NCBI RefSeq assembly: GCF_900103365.1
Contig: NZ_LT629703.1
Location: 3,348,001 to 3,412,000 of the forward strand
Direction of reading: 5' to 3'
DNA length: 64,000 bases
DNA from: Afipia sp. GAS231
GTDB taxonomy: Bacteria; Pseudomonadota; Alphaproteobacteria; Rhizobiales; Xanthobacteraceae
The notes below the pieces were generated by a model, which saw only the letters and a list, made by a program, of their open reading frames with translations, had not been told where the DNA came from and did not search any database. The translations under genes were made by a program, and so were the position numbers. This document shows, piece after piece, positions 8,691 through 15,548 of this stretch (position 1 is the first letter of the stretch; every line of letters begins with the position of its first letter).

Positions 8691-9014
8691 TCACTTTTCG
8701 GTTTTCATCGCGTCGAGAACATCGTCCAGCCGGTTGTAATTCGCGGCCAGCGCCTGCCGCAGCATGCCGAGCCACTGATCGATTTCGGTCATCGCCGTCG
8801 GCGCCAGCCGGCACGGCCGCCTGGTGCCGTCGATGCGGCGCATGATCAGGCCGGCGCCTTCGAGGACCTTGAGGTGACGCGAGATGGCCGGCTGCGTCAT
8901 GTCGAACGGCTCGACCAGCTCATTGACCGTCGCCTCGCCGAGCGCGAGGCGGGCCAGGATCGCCCGGCGGGTCGGGTCCGCCAGTGCGGCAAAGGAAGCA
9001 TTGAGGTTCGACAT
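8691..9014 (-). CDS. ArsR-family transcriptional repressor
   Basis: A 107-residue winged-helix repressor: LADPTRRAILARLALGEATVNELVEPFDMTQPAISRHLKVLEGAGLI contains the complete helix-turn-helix. It lacks the CxCxxC arsenite/metal site of true ArsR, as do the regulators usually linked to SRPBCC genes, so it probably responds to an organic ligand or acts through dimer changes. First gene of the operon with the SRPBCC and GyrI-like proteins. Two TTATATAACTA repeats just upstream (9025-9051) are probable binding sites. Confidence 0.9.
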   Translation of the reverse strand: MSNLNASFAALADPTRRAILARLALGEATVNELVEPFDMTQPAISRHLKVLEGAGLIMRRIDGTRRPCRLAPTAMTEIDQWLGMLRQALAANYNRLDDVLDAMKTEK

Positions 9015-9024
9015 ATCAGCCCCG

Positions 9025-9051
9025 TTATATAACTAATCTATTATATAACTA
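9025..9051. promoter_or_regulatory. Direct repeat TTATATAACTA x2, candidate ArsR operator
   Basis: Two identical 11-bp copies (9025-9035 and 9041-9051) lie 16 bp apart, each containing the palindrome TTATATAA. They start 11 bp upstream of the arsR start codon and would cover the core promoter. The 16-bp period is about one and a half helical turns. Confidence 0.55.
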
Positions 9052-9161
9052 GATGATAATTGTCAACCCTTCGAAAAAGTCATTTTTGTCAGTAGCTTGT
9101 CAAATACAGCCGGGATCACCTGCGGCGATCGACCAAGTCAGAAATCGCTGGCGGTCGTTCG

Positions 9162-9974
9162 TCACGGCCAAGCTGCGGCCAAGACTTTTTTGGCCGCTTC
9201 CAGCGCGCGCCGCGCCCGCGCTTCCGCATTCAGCGTCTTTGCCAGCGTAACGGTTGGCGCTTCGATGCTGATCGGAATATCCACCGGCATCGTCCGGGCC
9301 AGCGAAACCAGATCGATGCCGCCTTCGCCCGGAAACATCCGCTCGAAGCGGGCGGCATGCATCATTTCTTCTGATGTGGCTGGGCGTTTGGCTGGGCCGT
9401 CGCAGAGCTGCCAATAGTGCAGCCGGTCGGCCGGAATGCGCACGAGTTCGCCGAGCAGGCTTTTCGACCGGTCGAAGTGCAGCGCATCGACCAGCACGCC
9501 GGCATTGGGTTGCCCGACCTGCGCAACAATGCGGTTGGCGGTGCGCAGATCGGGGACCGATGTCCAGGGCATGAATTCGAGATCGGCGGTCAGTCCGTGT
9601 GGCGCCGCGGCTTCGCAAAATTTGGCGAAGCGATCGGTAAAGCGATCCAGGTCGGGATCGTAGCCGGCGACCAGGATATTCTTGGCGCCGAGCCGCGCGC
9701 CGGTTTCGAAAAAGGCGGCGAAGGTGGCAACTTCGGTCTCGGGGCGGAACGCGACGACTTCGAGATCGGCGACCGTAATGCCTGACGCGTCGAGCCGGGC
9801 GAGCGTCTCTTTCAGTGCCGCTTGATCGTCCATCAGAGGATAGGCCAATCCGCCGGGCACCGCCGCCAGCAGCCGAATGCCGACATGGTCGTAGCCGCAG
9901 GCCGCCGCGACCTCGACCAGCTCCGGCGGTGCCAGTTCGAGAACCGTCAGGGCGGCAAGCGAGAATTTCGGCAT
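9162..9974 (-). CDS. Sugar-phosphate isomerase/epimerase-like TIM barrel, possible 3-dehydroshikimate dehydratase
   Basis: A 270-residue xylose-isomerase-like TIM barrel. Candidate metal ligands lie at the expected strand ends: Glu133 (DLEFMPW), Asp163 and His166 (VDALHF), Gln189 (HYWQLCD) and Glu238 (SIEAPT). The same superfamily includes AsbF/QuiC-type 3-dehydroshikimate dehydratases, which make protocatechuate, and the pattern and spacing are compatible with that. The gene lies downstream of an AroQ-like gene and pcaHG, which makes this function attractive, but an isomerase or epimerase acting on another substrate fits the sequence equally well. Its start overlaps the stop of the preceding gene by one base (TAATG). 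Confidence 0.65.
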   Translation of the reverse strand: MPKFSLAALTVLELAPPELVEVAAACGYDHVGIRLLAAVPGGLAYPLMDDQAALKETLARLDASGITVADLEVVAFRPETEVATFAAFFETGARLGAKNILVAGYDPDLDRFTDRFAKFCEAAAPHGLTADLEFMPWTSVPDLRTANRIVAQVGQPNAGVLVDALHFDRSKSLLGELVRIPADRLHYWQLCDGPAKRPATSEEMMHAARFERMFPGEGGIDLVSLARTMPVDIPISIEAPTVTLAKTLNAEARARRALEAAKKVLAAAWP

Positions 9975-10630
9975 TATCCAAAATCTGCGATGCGGGCATC
10001 GAGTGCGAATAGGCCTTGATACACCTCGGCATCGCCGATGTCGCCGACAACGTCGGGCGCCATCTCAGCCATCTCGCGCAGCGCGTGGCGGAGCGACGCT
10101 TCGTCCAGCGCCTCGACAATCAGGAGGCCGGCAAAAATCCCCTCATTCTTGCGCATGCCCTTTTCTTTGGTCGGCACCGAGGTCCGGGCTAGGTCGGTGA
10201 CGCCGATCTGCACCGCCGCGATGCCGTCAAGGGCAGCGATATCGGCGGCCAGCTTTGCCGGGTCCTTTGGCAGGTTCTCAATGCGTAGCGCCACCACGGC
10301 CGAGCCTTCGCCGCGGCCGGCGCGCGCCGCCATCACCCCGCCGCCGCGAATGAAGTTTCCCAACAGCGGCATGATCCGTTGCGACCACGGCGTCGGCGCG
10401 TTGAGGCGCGCCAGATAGGCGGGGCCGTCGAGAACCTCCGGCGATTCCAGTTCGTAGAGAATGAAGAAGCGATTGAGATCGGAATGCGTCATCCGGAACA
10501 CGCGGGACGCCAGAAAGCCTTTTGTCGTCACCCGTTCGGTGGTGTGTTCGCGCGTCAGCCAGTGCCGGTAGTCGGTCAGATGTTTCGGCTCGACATCGCT
10601 CCAGATCGCGAGAAAGCCTGTGCCACGCAT
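9974..10630 (-). CDS. Conserved protein with two dimeric alpha/beta-barrel-like halves (DUF4286-like)
   Basis: A 218-residue protein of unknown function. The first half resembles DUF4286-type dimeric alpha+beta barrels: FLAIWSDVEPKHLTDYRHWL, then REHTTERVTTKGFLASRVF, FILYELESPEVLDGPAYLARL and APTPWSQRI. The second half, from about residue 110 (VVALRIENLP), repeats a similar strand-helix layout and ends FAGLLIVEALDEASLRHALREM. No catalytic motif is evident. It is translationally coupled to the TIM-barrel gene and lies 14 bp after the AroQ-like gene, so the three belong to one unit and probably one pathway. Confidence 0.65.
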   Translation of the reverse strand: MRGTGFLAIWSDVEPKHLTDYRHWLTREHTTERVTTKGFLASRVFRMTHSDLNRFFILYELESPEVLDGPAYLARLNAPTPWSQRIMPLLGNFIRGGGVMAARAGRGEGSAVVALRIENLPKDPAKLAADIAALDGIAAVQIGVTDLARTSVPTKEKGMRKNEGIFAGLLIVEALDEASLRHALREMAEMAPDVVGDIGDAEVYQGLFALDARIADFG

Positions 10631-10644
10631 CGCGATCTCCCTCG

Positions 10645-11127
10645 CTAGGCTTTGAGGCCATGCAGCGGCGCCGGCACCCCATCCGGCAGCTTTCCCAACC
10701 GTTGCACGGCGGCCAGCATCGCGGCGAGGTAGCCGTAAGGCCCCATACCGCAGATCACGGCGGTGGATGCGCTCGACGTGATCGAGTGCCGGTGCAGTTC
10801 GTCGCGGGCGTGGATATTGGAGATGTGGACCTCGATCTTCGGCCCTTCGAAGATTTTCAGCGCATCGATCAGCGCCACCGACGTAAACGAATAGGCGGCC
10901 GGGTTCATGATCAGGGCGTCGAACTTGCCATGCGCCGACTGGATCCAGTTCACCAGTTCGCCTTCCAGGTTGGACTGGTGAAACGACAACTCGACTCCGA
11001 GATATTTCGCCAGCGCCTCGCAGCTCTCTTCAATCTGCTTCAGCGTGGTCGCGCCGTAGATATGCGGCTCGCGGATGCCCAAGAAATTCAGGTTCGGGCC
11101 GTTCAGGATCATGATCTTGGTGGCCAT
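10645..11127 (-). CDS. aroQ: Type II 3-dehydroquinate dehydratase homologue with H81F change
   Basis: A 160-residue member of the AroQ (type II DHQase) family, which converts 3-dehydroquinate to 3-dehydroshikimate. Most signature residues are present at the same numbers as in the Mycobacterium enzyme: Arg19, Tyr24, Asn75 and His101 (EVHISNIHARDE). However, the usual T-H-T-S segment reads AYSFTSVA, so the position of His81 is Phe. The ATG at 11127 has a GGGGAGG ribosome site; an in-frame ATG at 11145 is less well placed. Being in a pca cluster suggests a catabolic (quinate/shikimate) or altered role rather than the biosynthetic copy. Confidence 0.75.
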   Translation of the reverse strand: MATKIMILNGPNLNFLGIREPHIYGATTLKQIEESCEALAKYLGVELSFHQSNLEGELVNWIQSAHGKFDALIMNPAAYSFTSVALIDALKIFEGPKIEVHISNIHARDELHRHSITSSASTAVICGMGPYGYLAAMLAAVQRLGKLPDGVPAPLHGLKA

Positions 11128-11255
11128 TGTGCCTCCCCACTCCATATGGCGCCGCGAATGGCTGCAAACAGCGCCGTCGACATGCCCGCGGCAGCGGCGC
11201 CGATGACGACAACATCATAGCGTAGCGCGGCGTCGGCAAGTCCGGAATGGAGCAA
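11109..11255 (-). pseudogene. Remnant of an FAD-dependent oxidoreductase gene (N-terminal 38 codons)
   Basis: From a TTG at 11255, preceded by AAGGAGA five bases upstream, the reading frame gives LRYDVVVIGAAAAGMSTALF and AAIRGA. This is the FAD-binding N-terminus of flavoprotein dehydrogenases, with the usual GxGxxG degraded to GAAAAG. Homology stops at about 11142, right before the ribosome site of the AroQ-like gene, and the frame runs on to a stop at 11109, overlapping the next start by 19 bases. I infer a deletion that removed most of the gene but kept its translation signals. It may now act as a short coupled leader ORF. Confidence 0.7.
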
Positions 11256-11266
11256 CGGCGTCTCCT

Positions 11267-11872
11267 TCAGACGTCGAAGAACACCGTCTCGTTGTCGCCC
11301 TGCATGTGGATGTCGAGGCAATAGACCGCGTTACCGCTGCCGGGCTGGCGCATCGCAATCAAGGTCGCGCGGCGATCGGCCGGCACCAGCGCCAGCACGG
11401 GATCGGCGGCGTTAGACCCCTCACCATCGAAATAGATCCGCGTATAGAGATGCAGCAGCATGCCGCGCGCGAACACCGCAAGCACCAGATGCGGCGCCTG
11501 CAGCTTGCCGTCGGGATCGGCGACTTGCCCCGGCTTGATGGTGTCGAAGGCATAGCCGCCATTAGCGTCGGTGCCGATGCGGCCAAATCCCTTGAACGAT
11601 GAATTCGGCAGCGCGCGCTTATCCTGCGGATCGGCGAAGCGCCCCTGGGCATCGGCCTGCCAGATTTCCAGCATGCAATCCGCCATCGGCGCACCGTCGC
11701 CGTCGAACACCCGGCCCTCGACGCGAATGCGTTCGCCCGACGTATCTGGGGTGACGAGGTTGTTGCTGAACGCGTCGTTCCAGTCGTATTTGCCGTTCGA
11801 GGTCAGTCCATAGGCGAAATACGGACCGACGGTCTGCGACGGGGTGACTCCCTGCGGCTTGGTGGATGGCAC
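11267..11872 (-). CDS. pcaG: Protocatechuate 3,4-dioxygenase, alpha subunit
   Basis: Structural partner of PcaH in the (alpha-beta)n Fe(III) enzyme that cleaves protocatechuate to 3-carboxy-cis,cis-muconate. The 201-residue protein has the family opening TPSQTVGPYFAYGLT, then RIRVEGRVFDGDGAPMADCMLEIWQADAQGRF, and HLVLAVFARGMLLHLYTRIYF, where the beta subunit's iron-ligand residues are absent as expected for alpha. It starts with a GTG at 11872, directly after the pcaH stop (TAAGTG), so the two subunits are translationally coupled and made in equal amounts. Confidence 0.95.
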   Translation of the reverse strand: MPSTKPQGVTPSQTVGPYFAYGLTSNGKYDWNDAFSNNLVTPDTSGERIRVEGRVFDGDGAPMADCMLEIWQADAQGRFADPQDKRALPNSSFKGFGRIGTDANGGYAFDTIKPGQVADPDGKLQAPHLVLAVFARGMLLHLYTRIYFDGEGSNAADPVLALVPADRRATLIAMRQPGSGNAVYCLDIHMQGDNETVFFDV

Positions 11873-12574
11873 TTACTTGGTCTCCATCGGCGTGGCGTTG
11901 CGGCCGCGCAGCACAATGTTGAAGCGGTAGCACAGCGCCCAATCCGGCTGCGTGTTCTCCAGATCGAAATCGGAGACCATCCGGTTGCGCGCCTTCTCGT
12001 CGGTGACCGAATTGAAGATCGGATCGAACGGAAACAGCGGATCGCCGGGGAAATACATCTGCGTCACCAGCCGCGACACAAAGGAATGGCCGAACACCGA
12101 GAAGTGGATGTGGGCCGGACGCCAGGCGTTGTGGTGATTGCCCCACGGGTAAGCGCCGGGCTTGATGGTGACGAAACGGTAGTAGCCTTGCGCATCGGTT
12201 TGGGCGCGGCCGGCGCCGGTGAAATTCGGATCAAGCGGCGCCGGATGCTGGTCAACGACGTGGACGTAGCGGCCGCAGGCATTGGCCTGCCACAGCTCGA
12301 CCAGCGTATTCGCTACGCCGCGGCCGTCTTCGTCGAGCACATGGCCGTGCACGATGATGCGCTCGCCAAGCGGCTCGCCCTTGCCCTGCAAGGTGAGGTC
12401 GTGATCGTTCTCGCGCACGGTCTCGTGGCCGTAAACTGGCCCGGTCAGTTCCGACAGCGTATGCCGCATCGGAATCAGCGGCCTGGTCGGCGAGCGCTTG
12501 ACGGTGCTCTTGTAGCCGGGCGACAGCCGCGGCGGATGCGCCGCGAGACTGCTGACGGGATAAACGAGTGTCAT
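11873..12574 (-). CDS. pcaH: Protocatechuate 3,4-dioxygenase, beta subunit
   Basis: Catalytic, iron-carrying subunit of the intradiol dioxygenase. The 233-residue protein shows GRYVHVVDQHPAPLDPNFTG, the ligand tyrosines in GYYRFVTIKPG and YPWGN, and the two His in RPAHIHFSVFG. A GGGAGG ribosome site lies upstream of the ATG at 12574. The 186-bp gap to the pnbB-like gene is the largest in this minus-strand run and carries a candidate operator at 12624-12636, so pcaHG may also have its own promoter. Confidence 0.95.
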   Translation of the reverse strand: MTLVYPVSSLAAHPPRLSPGYKSTVKRSPTRPLIPMRHTLSELTGPVYGHETVRENDHDLTLQGKGEPLGERIIVHGHVLDEDGRGVANTLVELWQANACGRYVHVVDQHPAPLDPNFTGAGRAQTDAQGYYRFVTIKPGAYPWGNHHNAWRPAHIHFSVFGHSFVSRLVTQMYFPGDPLFPFDPIFNSVTDEKARNRMVSDFDLENTQPDWALCYRFNIVLRGRNATPMETK

Positions 12575-12623
12575 GACGAATTCCTCCCAGGCTTTGCCTT
12601 GCCGGTGAGCCCTGCGCCGATCA

Positions 12624-12636
12624 TTATAGGATATAA
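12624..12636. promoter_or_regulatory. Dyad TTATA-gga-TATAA upstream of pcaH, candidate operator
   Basis: An AT-rich dyad about 50 bp before pcaH in an otherwise GC-rich gap. It overlaps the 12-mer ATATAACTAATC (12631-12642), which also occurs in the arsR upstream repeat at 9027-9038. It could be a regulator site or a core promoter for pcaHG. Confidence 0.35.
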
Positions 12637-12760
12637 CTAATCCGGAAAAGGCCTGTTTTCGGCCTGTCCGGACCGGCCTTCATTCTCTCTGCAGGCTGAC
12701 CAGCGCCCATGCTTTAAGCGATCCTGCCGCAACAAATCAAACCCTTCAATCGGCGCGCGA

Positions 12761-13297
12761 TCAGGACGGCGCGTCGAAGTCGTAAGAAATACGGCCGGCG
12801 GGAAGGTAGAACAAAGCGATCACGGTACCGCCCTTCACTTCGGGGAAATGCCGGCTGCCTGGATCCGGCGCGGTCCATCCGGGTCCCTGCCAGCCTTGCA
12901 GGCCTTTCAGTTCGGCGCCCGCATCGATCGGAACCACCATGTTCAATTCACCGTAGGGATGGCCATGATATTGACCGCGCAGAACCTCCGCGCCTTCATC
13001 CGAGAACGCGCGGGGATCCTTGCTGTTCATATAGACCGCGGTAATGCTGAAATGGAACGTCTCGGGTGAGGGCTCCAGGATTCGGCTGCGCCGATAATTG
13101 GCGCCCTCGACCTCCTGGTTCGCCGCCCACCCCTCTTCGATTCCCAGTCTGACCAGGCGCGACAACTCCCGGTAGAGGTCGCTGTCTTCGCCGTATTTTT
13201 CGTTCAACCACTTTTCCATCGTGGCGCCGGGCGTCATGTCCTTGATCTCCCGAAGAAACGGTATGCTGCGCTCGATCAGTTCCTCACGATGTCCCAT
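12761..13297 (-). CDS. pnbB: 4-hydroxylaminobenzoate lyase (PnbB family, DUF4863)
   Basis: Predicted to convert 4-hydroxylaminobenzoate to protocatechuate with release of ammonium, without redox cofactors. The 178-residue protein matches the DUF4863/PnbB family: EKWLNEKYGEDSDLYRELSRLV, the charged RLGIEEGWAANQEVEG, FHFSITAVYMNSKDP, GQYHGHPYGELNMVVPI and SRHFPEVKGGTVIALFYLPAG, with a cupin-like HGHPYGE motif. It is 51 bp after a nitroreductase gene, which would make its substrate, and upstream of pcaHG, which would consume its product. The family call rests on motif memory, without a search. Confidence 0.75.
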   Translation of the reverse strand: MGHREELIERSIPFLREIKDMTPGATMEKWLNEKYGEDSDLYRELSRLVRLGIEEGWAANQEVEGANYRRSRILEPSPETFHFSITAVYMNSKDPRAFSDEGAEVLRGQYHGHPYGELNMVVPIDAGAELKGLQGWQGPGWTAPDPGSRHFPEVKGGTVIALFYLPAGRISYDFDAPS

Positions 13298-13348
13298 CGT
13301 CGTTCTCCTGCTTTACCCGTTGATACCCAACCAACCCAATGATCTGCG

Positions 13349-14092
13349 CTAGCCGTCGAAACCGATGAATTTCGCAAACTCGCCGACCGGCGCTTTCGGC
13401 ATCAGGCTGCCCGCGTTCGCCAACGCCTGTTCGGCGAAACCGAGCGACATGCCGCAGACCACCATTTCTTCGTCCGGTATCTGCAGCAGCTCCCGGAGCA
13501 CGGCGTGGTATTTCGCGAAGGTCTCTTGAGGACAGGTCTGCAACCCGCGTGCGCCGGCGGCAAGCATCACGTTCTGCACGAACATTCCGAGATCGAGCCA
13601 GCTTCCGATCTGCAGGCGGCGGTCGATGGTGAAGATCAGGCCCAGCGGCGCGCCAAAGAACAGGTAGTTCTTCGCGGTCTGCCCGGCGCGGCCGGCTTGG
13701 TCCGATTGCGCAATTCCGAGCGCCCCGTAAAACAGCCGGCCAAACTGTTCGCGCCGCGACAAATAAGGCTCCGGCAATTGCGGCGCATAGTACTGGTATT
13801 CCGACTGATGCTGGTGGCGCGCCTCATGGTGCGCCTTCAGGAGCGCGCGCGAAACGTTATCCTTCTCGGCACCCGCCAGCACATAAGCGCGCCACGGCTG
13901 AATGTTCGCCCCACTCGGTGCGAACCTCGCCACGTCGAGAATGTCCTCGACCGTCTGCTTCGACACCGGGCGGCTCGAAAATGCCCGGCTTGCAAACCGC
14001 TGCTTGATGACGCTGTCGACGGCCTCCCGACGAAAATCGTCGTCGCCACGTGATGCAGCCGGAACAGCTACTTTCCGCTCAACAGAGGACAT
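13349..14092 (-). CDS. FMN-dependent nitroreductase, probable 4-nitrobenzoate reductase (PnbA-like)
   Basis: A 247-residue nitroreductase-family protein. The FMN phosphate-binding Arg/Ser cluster lies in KQRFASRAFSSRPVSKQTVEDIL, followed by RFAPSGANIQPWRAYVL, the APLGLIFTIDR strand and QNVMLAAGARGLQTCPQ, which is the usual cofactor and dimer interface pattern. With PnbB beside it, the likely reaction is two-step reduction of 4-nitrobenzoate to 4-hydroxylaminobenzoate with NAD(P)H. Its first 25 bases overlap the 3' end of the solute-binding protein gene. A different nitroaromatic substrate is possible. Confidence 0.75.
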   Translation of the reverse strand: MSSVERKVAVPAASRGDDDFRREAVDSVIKQRFASRAFSSRPVSKQTVEDILDVARFAPSGANIQPWRAYVLAGAEKDNVSRALLKAHHEARHQHQSEYQYYAPQLPEPYLSRREQFGRLFYGALGIAQSDQAGRAGQTAKNYLFFGAPLGLIFTIDRRLQIGSWLDLGMFVQNVMLAAGARGLQTCPQETFAKYHAVLRELLQIPDEEMVVCGMSLGFAEQALANAGSLMPKAPVGEFAKFIGFDG

Positions 14093-15300
14093 CCGCCCGT
14101 CTCCTGAGGTTTGAAAGCTTCGTCACCCGGAATCGTCGCCAGGTATTTGTAATAGTCGAACTTGTATTTGGACTCTTCCGGCGACTTCACCCTGAACAGA
14201 TACATGTCTCGCACCAGACGGCCGTCCGGGCGGATCCTGCCGTTCTTGGTCATGAAGTCGTTGACCGGCAACTCCCGCATCCGGCCCGCCACCGTCGGCC
14301 CGTCCACCGTGCCGACACTCTGGACCGCTTTCAGATAGTGCATCACGGCGCCGTAAGTGCCTGCGTGAATCATGGTCGGCACCTTCTGCGTTCGCTCGAT
14401 GAAGCGCTTTGACCAGGCTCGCGTCTCGTCGTTCAGATCCCAGTAGAACGCCGAGCTCAGGATCAGGCCCTGGGCACTCGACAATCCCAGACTGTGAATG
14501 TCGGCGATGAACACCAGAAGACCGACCAGCTTCTGCTTCCCCGTGACTCCGAATTCGCTGGCCTGCTTGACGGCGTTGATGAAATCGCCCCCCGCATCCG
14601 CCAGGGCAATGGCATCTGCCTGCGACGACTGGGCCTGCAGCAGGAAGGACGAGAAGTCCGAGGTGTTGATCGGATGCTTGACCGCACCGACCACACTGCC
14701 ACCTTGAGCGGCGATCACCGCCCGACTATCCGCCTCGAGCTGGGCGCCGAAAGCGTAGTCCGCCGTCAGGAAATACCAACTCTTGACGCCGAGCTTCGAG
14801 ACGGCCTTCGTCGTTGCCTGCGACAGGGCGTAGGTGTCGTACGTCCAGTGGATCCCTGTCGGCGAGCATTCCTCACCGGTCAGGCGTGAGGTCGCCGCAC
14901 CGGTCGCAAGAAACAGCTTCTTCCTGTCGCGAGTGATGCCCTGGACCGCCAGCGCCACCGCGGAATTTGGAACATCGAGAATCACCTCGACGGCTTCATT
15001 GTCGATCCACCGCCGCGCCGTCGCGCCGCCGACGTCGGCCTTGTTCTGGTGATCTCCCGAGACCAGTTCGATCTTTCGTCCAAGGACGGCACCCCCGAAG
15101 TCCTCGATCGCCATCTGGGCGGCCACGACCGAGCCCGGACCGCCGTTGTCGGCATAAAGCGAGGACATATCGGTGAGAACGCCGAGTTTCAGCGGCCCGG
15201 TCTGCGCATCGGCCTCCCGCATTCCACTGAGCGAAGCGGCAAGGATGGCAAGAACGGCAACCGCCCTGACTGCTCTGGCACTGCGTGCTTCCGCTGACAT
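14068..15300 (-). CDS. ABC transporter substrate-binding protein (LivJ/peripla_BP_6 type)
   Basis: A 410-residue periplasmic protein with an N-terminal signal peptide ending near AQTGPLK, and the fold-type I motif LKLGVLTDMSSLYADNGGPGSVVAAQMAIEDFGG. Such proteins feed HAAT-type ABC importers; several in Rhodopseudomonas and Bradyrhizobium bind aromatic acids rather than amino acids. No permease or ATPase genes are adjacent. As first gene of the nitroreductase-pnbB operon, overlapping nitroreductase by 25 bases, it may deliver a nitroaromatic or benzoate-type acid. It is distant in sequence from the tandem pair at 30-33 kb. Confidence 0.85.
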   Translation of the reverse strand: MSAEARSARAVRAVAVLAILAASLSGMREADAQTGPLKLGVLTDMSSLYADNGGPGSVVAAQMAIEDFGGAVLGRKIELVSGDHQNKADVGGATARRWIDNEAVEVILDVPNSAVALAVQGITRDRKKLFLATGAATSRLTGEECSPTGIHWTYDTYALSQATTKAVSKLGVKSWYFLTADYAFGAQLEADSRAVIAAQGGSVVGAVKHPINTSDFSSFLLQAQSSQADAIALADAGGDFINAVKQASEFGVTGKQKLVGLLVFIADIHSLGLSSAQGLILSSAFYWDLNDETRAWSKRFIERTQKVPTMIHAGTYGAVMHYLKAVQSVGTVDGPTVAGRMRELPVNDFMTKNGRIRPDGRLVRDMYLFRVKSPEESKYKFDYYKYLATIPGDEAFKPQETGGCPLLSGK

Positions 15301-15320
15301 CGTCGCTCCCTCGGTTGTCG

Positions 15321-15337
15321 GCTTCCGGTATTCCCGG
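15321..15337. promoter_or_regulatory. Dyad TTCCGG-N5-CCGGAA in the divergent LysR/SBP promoter region
   Basis: This inverted repeat lies 20 bp before the solute-binding gene start, in the 248-bp region shared with the divergent LysR gene. It could be a LysR contact site or a small leader hairpin. I see no unequivocal T-N11-A box. Confidence 0.3.
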
Positions 15338-15548
15338 AATCCGCCCCTTGCGGAAGTGAAACTCTTTCAAGGTCGGAATGCGCCGGGTTCAGTTCGCCCG
15401 AAATGCGCGCAGAACCAGCACGGTAACGGGCACTCAGCGGTTAGCTCGGGCATGACATTGGGGCCGACCCGATGTAGCTCTATGCCCTGTGCCACTCGAG
15501 TGTCCTTCCCGGACGCTGCAAGATGGACGTTTGCGCGATGTCTGCTTC

